DNA from: Salinimicrobium tongyeongense
GTDB lineage: Bacteria; Bacteroidota; Bacteroidia; Flavobacteriales; Flavobacteriaceae
Direction: 5' to 3'
Length of the DNA stretch: 64,000 nucleotides
Assembly (NCBI RefSeq): GCF_026109735.1
Contig: NZ_CP069620.1
Location: 2,418,001-2,482,000, forward strand
A program made the position numbers and the translations under genes. This document shows positions 36,900 to 46,732 of the stretch, one piece after another (position 1 is the first letter of the stretch; every line of letters begins with the position of its first letter). Under the pieces are notes generated by a model. That model had not been told where the DNA came from, made no database searches, and saw only the letters and a program-made list of their open reading frames with translations.

Positions 36900-39800
36900 A
36901 TGAAACATATAACACTAAAAATTGTTTTGTGCGCTATTACGGTTTTATTTCCTGTGATACTTCCCGCACAAACTGCCACCAAACTTGATCTAACCACCCT
37001 TATCCGAACACAAGAAGGCTTGCCGGTTAAAGGGGCTATTGTTACAAGTGAGCAGGATAATATTTCCACCCAGACAGATAGTATGGGCATTTTTTCCCTG
37101 CAGGTTTCTCCAAATGCCAAGCTATCTATTAGTACATTGGGTAACGAAGTGAAATTCGTTACCGCCACACCGGGACTGCAAGAAATAGTGCTGGAGGTTG
37201 AACAACTCGTTCAGGTGGCATATCGAAAAGAAAACGATGAAGACCTCCTGGGAGGAATATCGTATATAAACCTACCTGAATTGTTGGATAAGAATTATAT
37301 CACCTACCCTCTGGATAATATGGAAGCCTTAGTGCCCGGTTTTCACGGCAATCTCTGGGGAATGAACGAGTACCTCGTGCTTGTGGATGGTGTACCTCGT
37401 GATTTAAATAGTGTACAACCTACTGCTATAGATCAGATCAGTTTCTTAAAAGGAATTTCTGCGGTTGCATTATATGGTAGTAGGGCCGCTAAAGGCGCAA
37501 TACTTATCACTACCAAAGGAGGACATATTGGAGAGCAAACGATTAATGTAAGAGTAAATGCCGGTCTTCATGCTCCAAAAAGTTTTCCGAAGTATTTAGG
37601 ATCTGCAGAATATATGACACTTTACAATGAAGCAAGGATAAATGACGGTTTGGAAGCTTTATATTCTGAAGAGGAAATTTACCATCACGCCGTAGGCGAC
37701 AATCCTTACCGTTATCCTAACGTGGATTTTTACTCTTCCGATTACCTTCAGGAAGCCTACAGTCTTTATGATGGTACACTCGAAATTGCCGGTGGAAATG
37801 AAAAAGCCAGGTACTATACTAATATGGGCTTTATGAGAGAAGGCTCCCTGCTTGATTTTGGAGAGGCAGAGAACAACAAAAATGAACGTTTCAATGTTCG
37901 CGGGAATGTGGATATGAAACTTACAGATTACATATCTGCCAATGTAGATTTAGCTGCTATTTTTACCAGTAACGTAGGCGTTAATACAGACTATTGGGGA
38001 GGTGCCGCTACTATGAGGCCCAACCGGTTTACACCTCTTATTCCCATAAATTTTCTTGAGGAAAATGATTTAATTTCGTGGAACCTGGTCGAGGGTTCAG
38101 ATAATCTAATTAATGGAAAGTATCTGTTAGGAGGTACTCAACTCGATCAAACAAATCCTATTGCAGATGTATATGCCGGCGGGTCCAACACATACACCAG
38201 CAGACAATTTCAATTTAATGCCGGTGTGGATGCAGACCTACAAAATGTTCTTGAAGGATTAACCTTTAGTTCCATGTTTGGAATAGATTACGCTACTTCA
38301 TATAGCCAGGCCTATAATAATGAATATGCAGTATTTGAGCCGAGCTGGAATAACTATGCGGGAGTAGACCTAATTAGTGGTCTAACCCGGTATGGGCAGG
38401 ATGCCAGTTCTGGGGAGTTAAATGTAAGTAACAGTTCATACCGTCAAACATTGGCGTTTTCGGGACAATTGAACTATCAAACCCAGGTAAAAGGCGAGCA
38501 TAATATCTCTGCTATGTTAATTGCCGGAGGTTTTCAGCGGTCTTCCTCTGGGGTTTACCAGGGACTGAATAACGCAAACCTTGGCTTACACTTGGGGTAT
38601 GATTTTAGTAATAAATACTACGCCCAATTTAATGGCGCAATGGTGTATTCTACTATGGTTCCTGAAACCCACAGGACTGCTTTTTCTCCAACCCTTGCTT
38701 TAGGCTGGAGAATTAGTGAGGAAGGGTTTTTAAAGTCTTCTTCTGTTGTGGATGATCTAAAATTGTCTGTTTCGGCAGGTATTTTACATACAGATCTTGA
38801 TATTTCTGACTACTATCTGTATGAAGCTATCTATTCACAAACAGATGGTGCCTGGTATGGGTGGGCAGATCTTTCTGCACCCGCACAGAGTACTGATTCA
38901 CGCCGTGGTGCAAACCCCAACCTGAAGTTGCCAAAGCGGGAAGAAATAAGCCTGGGGCTGGATGCTTCCTTTTTCAACAGCTTACTTGTCTTTAATGGTA
39001 ATGTGTTTATGAGCAAAATGACCGGTCTTGTAGATCAACTTTCAGTCTTATATCCAAATTATTTCCAGACAGGCTGGCCTAATTCTTCATTTATTCCTTA
39101 CGTAAATTATAACGAAGACTTTCGTTCAGGTTTCGACTTTGGCCTTAACCTTAATAAACAAATTGGACAGGTAGACTGGTCTTTAGGATTTGTAGGGACT
39201 TATTTCACGACCGAAGCATCAAGGAGAGCTGAGTTTTATGAGGATGAATACCAGAACAGGCAGGGCAGACCACTGGATGCTATTTGGGGTCTGGAAAGTG
39301 ATGGTTTTTTTGAGAGTACAGAAGATATTGCCAATTCACCAGAATCGGCATTTGGAGAAGTTCAACCTGGCGATATAAAATATAAGGATCAAAATGCAGA
39401 CGGTGTGATCAACGCTCAAGATGAAGTATACCTGGGACGTGGCGGCTGGTCTGGTGCTCCACTTACCTTAGGTGTTAATCTAACTGCAAAGTGGAACAAC
39501 TTCACATTCTTTGCACTGGGTGTGAGCCGTTCCGGAGCTATAGGTATGAAAAATAATGACTATTTCTGGGTAAATGGGCAGGATAAATATTCTGAAGTGG
39601 TTAGAGGCCGCTGGACACCAGAAACTATGGATACAGCCACTTACCCGCGTCTAACCACCTCGGGAGGCAATAATAACTTTAGGAATTCTGATTTTTGGAC
39701 GTACAGTACCAATCGTTTTGATTTAGCCAGGGTTCAGGTTTCTTATAATTTCCCTGAAAGTGTAGTTGGTGGTGATTTTCTTAAGGAATTTGGAGTGTAT

Positions 39801-39914
39801 GTGAATGGTGCTAACCTTTTAACAATCGCTCCCAATAGAGACATCCTGGAATTAAACATAGGAGGTGCTCCTCAAACGCGCTTTTTCAACCTTGGTGTGA
39901 AAGCCTTATTTTAA
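36900..39914 (+). CDS. xusC: SusC-like TonB-dependent transporter (second pair)
   Basis: I start at the Met at 36900, which begins the signal peptide (MKHITLKIVLCAITVLFPVILPAQ); another ATG lies nine codons upstream. The product has 1004 residues. The N-terminal regulatory-like domain (about 28-102) is short and the usual VVVGYGTQ TonB-box pattern is replaced by QLVQVAYRKENDED. The plug has LVLVDGVPRDLNSVQP and ALYGSRAAKGAILITTKGG; the barrel ends in FNLGVKALF with a terminal Phe. It follows xusB by 60 bp and precedes its SusD partner by 20 bp. The pair forms the second importer of the locus. Confidence 0.92.
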   Translation: MKHITLKIVLCAITVLFPVILPAQTATKLDLTTLIRTQEGLPVKGAIVTSEQDNISTQTDSMGIFSLQVSPNAKLSISTLGNEVKFVTATPGLQEIVLEVEQLVQVAYRKENDEDLLGGISYINLPELLDKNYITYPLDNMEALVPGFHGNLWGMNEYLVLVDGVPRDLNSVQPTAIDQISFLKGISAVALYGSRAAKGAILITTKGGHIGEQTINVRVNAGLHAPKSFPKYLGSAEYMTLYNEARINDGLEALYSEEEIYHHAVGDNPYRYPNVDFYSSDYLQEAYSLYDGTLEIAGGNEKARYYTNMGFMREGSLLDFGEAENNKNERFNVRGNVDMKLTDYISANVDLAAIFTSNVGVNTDYWGGAATMRPNRFTPLIPINFLEENDLISWNLVEGSDNLINGKYLLGGTQLDQTNPIADVYAGGSNTYTSRQFQFNAGVDADLQNVLEGLTFSSMFGIDYATSYSQAYNNEYAVFEPSWNNYAGVDLISGLTRYGQDASSGELNVSNSSYRQTLAFSGQLNYQTQVKGEHNISAMLIAGGFQRSSSGVYQGLNNANLGLHLGYDFSNKYYAQFNGAMVYSTMVPETHRTAFSPTLALGWRISEEGFLKSSSVVDDLKLSVSAGILHTDLDISDYYLYEAIYSQTDGAWYGWADLSAPAQSTDSRRGANPNLKLPKREEISLGLDASFFNSLLVFNGNVFMSKMTGLVDQLSVLYPNYFQTGWPNSSFIPYVNYNEDFRSGFDFGLNLNKQIGQVDWSLGFVGTYFTTEASRRAEFYEDEYQNRQGRPLDAIWGLESDGFFESTEDIANSPESAFGEVQPGDIKYKDQNADGVINAQDEVYLGRGGWSGAPLTLGVNLTAKWNNFTFFALGVSRSGAIGMKNNDYFWVNGQDKYSEVVRGRWTPETMDTATYPRLTTSGGNNNFRNSDFWTYSTNRFDLARVQVSYNFPESVVGGDFLKEFGVYVNGANLLTIAPNRDILELNIGGAPQTRFFNLGVKALF

Positions 39915-39934
39915 TGAATTATAAAAATTAGATT

Positions 39935-41698
39935 ATGTACAAGAAAATACTGTTTTTTGTTTCGGTTGTGCTGGTGCTCTCCTCTTGTGAAAAGGAGTTT
40001 CTTGAGCCAGCAATTGAAAACAATCGGGATCTGAGCGATATTCAGGATGAGCCGAGTTTTGCGCTTGGTTTGCTCTACAATGGTTATACCAGGCTGCCCG
40101 GTGGATGGTCATTTAGTGAAATGGCTACAGATGATGCTGTAAGTAGTGACGAGGATAATAATTATTCTAATATGGCCACAGGGCAATGGGCTGAAAATTT
40201 TAACCCTGTAGACCAGTGGCAAAATTCCTTTGCAGCAATTCAATATTTGAACTTAATGCTATCTAAGGCAGATACCGTAACATACGCTGAAAATCCAGCC
40301 GTAAACCAAATGTTTGAAGATCGTACTAAAGGAGAGGTATACGGTTTACGCGCTTATTTTATGCATAGACTGCTTCAGGCTCATGGTGGAATGGCAGGGG
40401 GACAGCTTCTGGGAGTACCTATTATGCTAGAGCCGCAAGATGCTTCTACAGATTTTTCAAACCTGCAAAGAGCTACCTTTGAAGAAGGTATACAGCAAAT
40501 TTATAGTGATATAGAAAAGGCTATAGAATTGCTTCCTCTGGATTACGAAGACATTGGTAGCCAGGATCAAATTCCTGCGAAATACTCCAATATGGGAGCG
40601 GTAGTGAATGACTATAACCGCGTGTTAGGAAAAACAAATCGTCTACGCATGACAGAGCGTGTTGCTTTGGGTATTCGTTCACGGGCGGCTTTACTTGCAG
40701 CGAGCCCTGCCTTTAATCAAGGTACTTCCACAACTTGGGCAGATGCGGCTAATTATGCTGCAGATGTATTAGACAGGAACGGGGGAGATGGAGGTCTGGA
40801 CCCAGACGGTCTTACCTGGTACAATGATGGAGGAGTGATTGATAATCTTGCTGCCGGTTTAAATCCCCCTGAGATTTTGTGGAGAACAAATATGCCAGGA
40901 CCAAGTAGCACTCTTGAAGAACAACTCTATCCACCCTCACTTTTTGGAGATGGTCTGGTAAACCCTTCCCAGAACCTGGTCAACGCATTTCCTATGGCAA
41001 ATGGTTACCCAATTGACCATCCCGATAGTGGTTATGATCCTGCAAACCCATATCTTAACCGGGATCCCCGTCTTACTGCGTTCATCGTTGTAAATGGCAG
41101 CCAAATGGGGCCTTTTGATGAAACAATCATTACTGCAGTTGATGGCGGAACCATTGATGGTTTGAACATAGTAGAGTCCTCAACCCGTACAGGTTATTAT
41201 CTTCGGAAACTGCTAAGGGAAGATGTAAACCTTGACCCTCAAAGTGTGAACCAGCAAAGGCACATTAATCCGCTAATTCGATACACCGAAATTTATCTGA
41301 ATTATGCAGAGGCAGCCAACGAAGCCTGGGGTCCTATGGGAACTGGCGGGAATGCCTATTCAGCTTATGATGTGGTTAGAGCAATTCGTGAGCGGGCAGG
41401 ATTAAGCGCAAATGGAGGTGACCTTTATTTGGAGTCTGTTAAAGGAGATAAAGATGCAATGAGAGAACTAATCAGAAATGAAAGAAGACTAGAATTAAGT
41501 TTTGAAGGCTTCCGTTTTTGGGATTTGCGTAGATGGAATAAAGACCTTTCAGAAATGGCATTAGGAGACAGGATCGAGGACGGAAACCATCAGATCATTA
41601 ATGTTGAACCCAGACTTTATTCAGATTATATGATCTACGGACCAATCCCGTATAGCGAAGTATTAAAGTTTGGCCTAACACAAAATACGGGGTGGTAA
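39935..41698 (+). CDS. xusD: SusD-like glycan-binding lipoprotein (second pair)
   Basis: This 587-residue RagB/SusD protein has a lipoprotein signal (VVLVLSSC, Cys18) and then EKEFLEPAIENNRDLSDIQ. Conserved parts include VYGLRAYFMHRLLQAHGGMAGG near 130 and ELIRNERRLELSFEGFRFWDLRRW near 510. It acts at the cell surface with the second SusC. The gene lies in the operon, followed 54 bp later by the xusE lipoprotein gene. Confidence 0.95.
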   Translation: MYKKILFFVSVVLVLSSCEKEFLEPAIENNRDLSDIQDEPSFALGLLYNGYTRLPGGWSFSEMATDDAVSSDEDNNYSNMATGQWAENFNPVDQWQNSFAAIQYLNLMLSKADTVTYAENPAVNQMFEDRTKGEVYGLRAYFMHRLLQAHGGMAGGQLLGVPIMLEPQDASTDFSNLQRATFEEGIQQIYSDIEKAIELLPLDYEDIGSQDQIPAKYSNMGAVVNDYNRVLGKTNRLRMTERVALGIRSRAALLAASPAFNQGTSTTWADAANYAADVLDRNGGDGGLDPDGLTWYNDGGVIDNLAAGLNPPEILWRTNMPGPSSTLEEQLYPPSLFGDGLVNPSQNLVNAFPMANGYPIDHPDSGYDPANPYLNRDPRLTAFIVVNGSQMGPFDETIITAVDGGTIDGLNIVESSTRTGYYLRKLLREDVNLDPQSVNQQRHINPLIRYTEIYLNYAEAANEAWGPMGTGGNAYSAYDVVRAIRERAGLSANGGDLYLESVKGDKDAMRELIRNERRLELSFEGFRFWDLRRWNKDLSEMALGDRIEDGNHQIINVEPRLYSDYMIYGPIPYSEVLKFGLTQNTGW

Positions 41699-41752
41699 GA
41701 ACTTATCAAATTGGTTACACAGGAATTGTATATAAAATTAAACTGAAAACGC

Positions 41753-42783
41753 ATGAAAAATATAACTAAAATAACCTTGTTCCTATTCTTTTCAATTTTG
41801 TTCGCTTCATGCGAGAATGAAGAATGGGAATTCCCCGATTTTGAATACCAGACGGTTTACTTCGCTCATCAATATCCTGTAAGGACCATAACCTTGGGGG
41901 AAGATATTTTTGACACTTCATTAGATAATGAATGGAAATTCCAGATTATGGCTACTACCGGGGGAGTCTATGAAAATCCAGCTGATGTTACCGTTGATAT
42001 CACTGTAGATAACAGCCTTGTTGATGGATTAGCGTTTGAAGGGGGGGGGATATTCTATCAATGCCTGGAAATTACTATAATATCGTAGCCGATAAAATTA
42101 TAATTCCTAAAGGGAAAATTGTAGGCGGTGTTCAGGTTCAACTCACCGAAGATTTTTTTGCAGATCCATTGGCCATTCATAGAAATTATGTGATTCCGGT
42201 GAGAATGACAAATGTTCAAAATGCAGATTCTATTTTGTCAGGAAAACCATTAGTTGCAGATGGAAGAAGGACCGTGGCAAGTGATTGGTCTGTTCAGCCT
42301 AAAGATTTTGTACTGTACGCTGTAAAATATATTAATCAATTACACGGGTATTACCTTCGCAGAGGAGAAGATGTAATTGTAGGTAAGAATGGGAATTCCA
42401 ATCTTGATCAAACAATTGTAAGAAGTGAAGAGTTTGTGGTTGATGACGAAGTGGTACTGCTTACTACTCAGTCTTTAAATGAAGTTCTTTTTCCGGTAAC
42501 TTTCAAATCCAGTGATGGAACCAATATCGAAGTGCCGCTTATACTCACTTTTGATGAAGATGGAACCATCACAGTTGGTACTAATTCTACTGATTTTTCT
42601 GTTACCGGTAGCGGAGAATTCGTAAAAGATGGAGAAGAGAACAGTTGGGGAGATCAGGATCGGGATGCCATTTATCTCAATTATGAAGTTGATTTGGAAA
42701 ATATTCAGGTTTCCACATCCGATACTTTAGTGATGAGGAATAGAGGTGTAGAAATGGAACTTTTTACTCCTGTACTCGAATAA
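41753..42783 (+). pseudogene. xusE: XusE-like surface lipoprotein (DUF5627/DUF1735 type), split at a nine-G run
   Basis: Two frames make up one gene. The first (41753-42088) gives a lipoprotein start, LFFSILFASC with Cys20, then EYQTVYFAHQYPVRTITLG, typical of the DUF1735/DUF5627 outer-membrane proteins next to xylan SusCD pairs. It ends shortly after a run of nine G at 42041-42049. The second frame (42061-42783) continues the family without gap: MPGNYYNIVADKIIIPKGK and later YVIPVRMTNVQNADSIL. A run of seven or ten G would join them into about 343 residues. It is probably a carbohydrate-binding accessory lipoprotein. The shift may be a sequencing error, real loss, or phase switching by slippage. 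Position between xusD and xyn10A agrees with xusE. Confidence 0.85.
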
Positions 42784-42810
42784 TTGTTTAATACTTAAGA
42801 TCTAAATGGA

Positions 42811-44934
42811 ATGAAAAGTCTATATAAAATTGGGATCTGTGCATTGGGATTATCTTTAGTGACCTCTTGTGCAGATTATGAACCACTCGATTTTCAGGTC
42901 GAAAAACCCGAAAGTGTAGCACTACAGGAGGAGTTGAATAGTTACGAGCCTTTAAAGACATACTTAGGAGAAGATTCTTCAGACTTTATTTTGGGCGCAG
43001 CAGTTAGTATTTCAGAATATAATTCCAAAGGGCTAATGTACCGTTTGATCAATTCAAATTTTGAAGAAGTTACTCCGGGATATGGAATGAAACATGGGGC
43101 TGTGGTACAAAAAAACGGAAGTCTAAATCTGGCTGATGTGGAGAAGTTTCTCGAAACTGCAAATGGGGCTGGTATGTCTGTTTACGGGCATACCCTTGTG
43201 TGGCATGCAAACCAGAATGCTGAATATCTAAACAGCACTATTGCACCAACGAAAAATCCAGGGAGCGGTCCAACCTGGGAGGTGGTGACCGATGCTGACT
43301 TTGAAACCGATGACGCAGCAAATTATGAGAATAGCGCAAATGCTATCGTGTCTTTCACTGCAGTCGGAGCAGGCCCAGACGGTGAAGGCAGGGCATTGAA
43401 AGTGACCAATGAAGAAGCTCGGGAAAACGAATGGGATAGTCAGTTCTTTTTGAAATTTTCTCCGCCTATGGAAGTAGGGGAAGAATATGAACTTAGTATG
43501 GATGTCCGCTCAGATGAGGCCGCATCTTTTGCTACCCAGGCTCATATACAACCTTATGAATATAAACACTGGGATTTTTTTGGTGCTATTAACGCCACAC
43601 CTGAATGGACCACTTTTACCAAAAAAATTGTAGTTTCTGAAGAAGTTGCCGGGGCAAGTACTATTGCCTTTAACCTCGGTAATGTTGCCACTACTTATTA
43701 TTTTGACAACATAAGCCTTAAAAAATATAACGAAGAAGGTGGTGGTGGTCCGGGATTGGATCCAAGTGTAATTACCAACACTGATTTTGAAACCGGTACC
43801 GACGGCTGGGCTGGCTGGGGAAATGGCTCTACCAGGGAGCGCTCAGCAGAAGGTGAGGGCTTTGGTGATACGGGATACGCTTTTACCTTTACGAATCCTT
43901 CCGCTGTGAATCCATGGGAGGCACAGGTTGCCTATGATTTACCGACATTGGAAATGGGGTCAACTTATGTATTGAATTTTAAAGTAAAGGCAAATACTGC
44001 CGGTACTCTTAGTGCCGCGATACAATCGCCGTCAGATTATTCAAGTGATCCGCTTGGCTCATTTAATGTATCGGAAGAATGGGAGGAGTATACTTTACAG
44101 ACAACAATAACCAAGGAGGACCGTGAGCGATTTATTATTGACTATGGTCAGTTTGCAGGAACGGTTTATCTTGATGACGTAACGCTTTCACGTGTAAACC
44201 CTGGAGGTACAGAGAAAACACCTGAAGAAAAGGAAGAAATTATTACAGGTGAAATGGAAAGATGGATTGCGGGTATGATGGAAGTTTCCAAAGACTATGT
44301 AAAGGCCTGGGATGTAGTAAATGAGCCTATGGATGATGGGGATCCTTTTGAACTCAAAACTGGTATTGGAAAAGAATTAGCGGCAGATGAATTTTACTGG
44401 CAGGATTATCTAGGTAAGGATTACGCTGTTAAAGCTTTTGAATTGGCACGTGAATATGGAAATCCAGACGACCTGCTTTTTATCAATGATTACAATCTTG
44501 AATATAACCTGGATAAAACCCGCGGTATTATTGATTTTGTTGAATATATTGAAAGTCAGGGAGCTACCGTAGATGGAATCGGTACTCAAATGCATATCAA
44601 TATTAATTCTTCAAAAGAGAAAATTGATGAAATGTTCCGTTTACTTGCGGCTACAGGAAAACTGGTTAAGGTTTCTGAACTCGATGTGGCTGTAAATAGT
44701 AGCGAACCCACTTCAGAAATGTTAGCAAAACAAGCCGAAATGTACAAGTATGTTGTGGATAGTTATGCTGAAAATGTACCGGCGAATCAGCGATACGGGG
44801 TAACCGTATGGGGAGTACAGGACAGTTCTGATGATGCTAACTGGATGCCTGGCGAAAGACAGGGTCTTTGGGATCTTGATTTTTACAGAAAACCGGCTTA
44901 TGCAAGTTTTGCTGAAGCTCTTCAAAATCTATAA
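42811..44934 (+). CDS. xyn10A: GH10 xylanase with two CBMs inserted in the catalytic domain
   Basis: This 707-residue lipoprotein (LSLVTSC, Cys20) hydrolyses beta-1,4-xylan at the cell surface. The GH10 barrel begins at about 45 (FILGAAVSIS), with W131-H132 in TLVWHANQN, and is then interrupted from about 155 to 467 by two carbohydrate-binding modules of CBM4/9 type (each starts with a D-F-E-T pattern, one near 160 and one near 325). The barrel resumes with E505 as acid/base (WDVVNEPMDDG) and E623 as nucleophile (VSELDVAV). This insertion is the hallmark of Xyn10A in Bacteroidota xylan loci. It lies 27 bp after xusE. Confidence 0.95.
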   Translation: MKSLYKIGICALGLSLVTSCADYEPLDFQVEKPESVALQEELNSYEPLKTYLGEDSSDFILGAAVSISEYNSKGLMYRLINSNFEEVTPGYGMKHGAVVQKNGSLNLADVEKFLETANGAGMSVYGHTLVWHANQNAEYLNSTIAPTKNPGSGPTWEVVTDADFETDDAANYENSANAIVSFTAVGAGPDGEGRALKVTNEEARENEWDSQFFLKFSPPMEVGEEYELSMDVRSDEAASFATQAHIQPYEYKHWDFFGAINATPEWTTFTKKIVVSEEVAGASTIAFNLGNVATTYYFDNISLKKYNEEGGGGPGLDPSVITNTDFETGTDGWAGWGNGSTRERSAEGEGFGDTGYAFTFTNPSAVNPWEAQVAYDLPTLEMGSTYVLNFKVKANTAGTLSAAIQSPSDYSSDPLGSFNVSEEWEEYTLQTTITKEDRERFIIDYGQFAGTVYLDDVTLSRVNPGGTEKTPEEKEEIITGEMERWIAGMMEVSKDYVKAWDVVNEPMDDGDPFELKTGIGKELAADEFYWQDYLGKDYAVKAFELAREYGNPDDLLFINDYNLEYNLDKTRGIIDFVEYIESQGATVDGIGTQMHININSSKEKIDEMFRLLAATGKLVKVSELDVAVNSSEPTSEMLAKQAEMYKYVVDSYAENVPANQRYGVTVWGVQDSSDDANWMPGERQGLWDLDFYRKPAYASFAEALQNL

Positions 44935-44940
44935 GGAATA

Positions 44941-46239
44941 ATGTCTTTAACCAGCCAATTCAAAAGAGTAATATTTCTATTCATTTTGCTACTTGTGTTG
45001 GTGAGATGTTCAACTGATGACTCGCCCCTGCCGGAAGAAGAGGCTAATGAAGAAAATCCCATTGAGGAAGAAGATGGGGGCGATGAGACAGAGGGAGATA
45101 CTTCAGGGGATTTTGAATGGCCCTTGAATACTTCCCAATTAAATGTGGACGGAAGGTTTTTAAAAAACTCCTGTGGAGAAGAAATTCTCCTTCATGGGGT
45201 GGCTATGACTCCCAATCCCTGGTTTAACGGCGGACATGTGGGGGAATGGCGGTGGAACAATTATGATGTGCACGGAGCACTGGAGTATAATAAAAAGGTA
45301 ATGGATAAATTGACCAATAAGGATAATGATGGCTGGTACCTTAACATGGTACGATTGCACATAGATCCTTATTGGTCAAACAATCCCGGTGCTGAAGTAG
45401 ATGGTGAAAAAGATATTTCCCAATTTAATTTTGACAGGTTTGTAGAGGGAGTTAATAATGTTATTATTCCTTTAATTGAGCATGCAAAATCCCGCGGAAT
45501 GTATGTTATCCTTAGGCCGCCAGGAGTATGTCCTGAAAGGATTGATGTTGGAGACGAATATCATGAATACCTTAAAAAAGTATGGAATTATCTTTCAGGT
45601 CATGAAAAGTTGAAGGCTTATGACCATTTAATGTTTGAACTGGCAAATGAACCTATTCACATACTGGGCACTAATGGAGAATGGGGTAGCAATTCCCAAC
45701 CGCATTTTGATAAATTAAAAATGTTTTTTCAGCCTCTAGTTGATATGATTCGTGAAAATGGATTTCAAAATGTTATTTGGATTCCCGGTTCTGGATATCA
45801 ATCTCATTATAAAGGCTACGCAAATAATCCTATTGAGGGGAATAACATAGGATATTCAGTACATATCTATCCGGGATACTGGGGAATGGATAATAATGAT
45901 CCGGGAACCTTTAGGAAAAACTGGAATGAAAATATTCAACCGGTTGCAGATTTTGCACCCATAGCTGTTACAGAGATAGACTGGGCGCCAGATGGATATA
46001 GTGCCTGGGGTGAAGGCGGTGTAACTGGAGAAGCCGGGGCCTGGGGATTCGGAGCCAATTTTAAAGCTCTTGCCGATGAAAGTGGCAATGTAAGCTGGAA
46101 TTTGCTGGCTCCCGAAAATTTAATCCATAACGGAGATCCACAAGGGGGAGTGGCCTATAATAATGATCCCGAAGCATGTGCGAATCCGGCGAAAAAATGG
46201 TTCGCAGAATATGCTGAAAATTTGAAAAATTGTAATTAA
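44941..46239 (+). CDS. GH5 family glycoside hydrolase, lipoprotein-like
   Basis: This 432-residue protein has a hydrophobic signal ending in LVLVRC (Cys23; the lipobox is not ideal) followed by a very acidic linker (about 27-60, Glu/Asp-rich). The GH5 TIM barrel (about 75-420) has E237 as acid/base in FELANEPIHIL and E345 as nucleophile in VTEIDWAPDG. GH5 includes endo-xylanases as well as glucanases and mannanases; the sub-family cannot be set by eye, but the place between two GH10 genes points to xylan backbone. It begins 6 bp after xyn10A. Confidence 0.9.
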   Translation: MSLTSQFKRVIFLFILLLVLVRCSTDDSPLPEEEANEENPIEEEDGGDETEGDTSGDFEWPLNTSQLNVDGRFLKNSCGEEILLHGVAMTPNPWFNGGHVGEWRWNNYDVHGALEYNKKVMDKLTNKDNDGWYLNMVRLHIDPYWSNNPGAEVDGEKDISQFNFDRFVEGVNNVIIPLIEHAKSRGMYVILRPPGVCPERIDVGDEYHEYLKKVWNYLSGHEKLKAYDHLMFELANEPIHILGTNGEWGSNSQPHFDKLKMFFQPLVDMIRENGFQNVIWIPGSGYQSHYKGYANNPIEGNNIGYSVHIYPGYWGMDNNDPGTFRKNWNENIQPVADFAPIAVTEIDWAPDGYSAWGEGGVTGEAGAWGFGANFKALADESGNVSWNLLAPENLIHNGDPQGGVAYNNDPEACANPAKKWFAEYAENLKNCN

Positions 46240-46732
46240 AAAAAATTAAACTAATATATAAATCCTTTGATCGAAAGTAGAAGGAGGAAGTTTAATCTAA
46301 CTAACCTCTGTTTATGGAATATAGTTCTCTTGGAGCTCATTAAAAATACTTTTTTGAACCAGTTTCATCTACTTTCCAGATGGCAGCTTTAAAATTAATT
46401 GACTGGTGTAAGAGAGAAAATTTAAAGTGGATTAGCCTTGATGAGCATTGGGAGAACTTTTTCTTTTATAGGGAGAAGTTATTTTTATTTATTCTGAATT
46501 GGTTTTTTCGGGGAGCAGGAAATTGAGTGTAAACAAGGAATATGTAGATATTACAAAATCTGGGCCGGATGAGAGAATTGATTTTTTGTGGAGATAATTT
46601 ATCTTATAATACAGAGAAGAAATAAATGTTTTAATTTCCTATATTACAGTATTTTAACAGCAAGGATAAATTTTTATATATTTCTTGACTATTTAAATTC
46701 TAACAATCACTAAACACTAAACTATTAACACT
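46240..46732. other. AT-rich gap between GH5 and second GH10, with a possible short ORF
   Basis: About 490 bp separate the GH5 gene from the next GH10, the largest gap in the locus, which suggests a new promoter. An open frame at 46380-46526 (+, 48 residues; MAALKLIDWCKRENLKWISL) looks partly protein-like and its frame is open upstream to 46351, but it has no recognised family. GAAAGTAGA (46273-46281) and TCTACTTTC (46368-46376) are perfect inverted repeats. No TAnnTTTG box is clear. A TATATTTC at about 46675-46682 comes one mismatch from it. Confidence 0.4.

Noticed and set aside
46380-46526. 48-codon ORF as a firm gene
   Set aside because: Amino acid pattern is suggestive but no family, no start signal; reported only within the gap entry.
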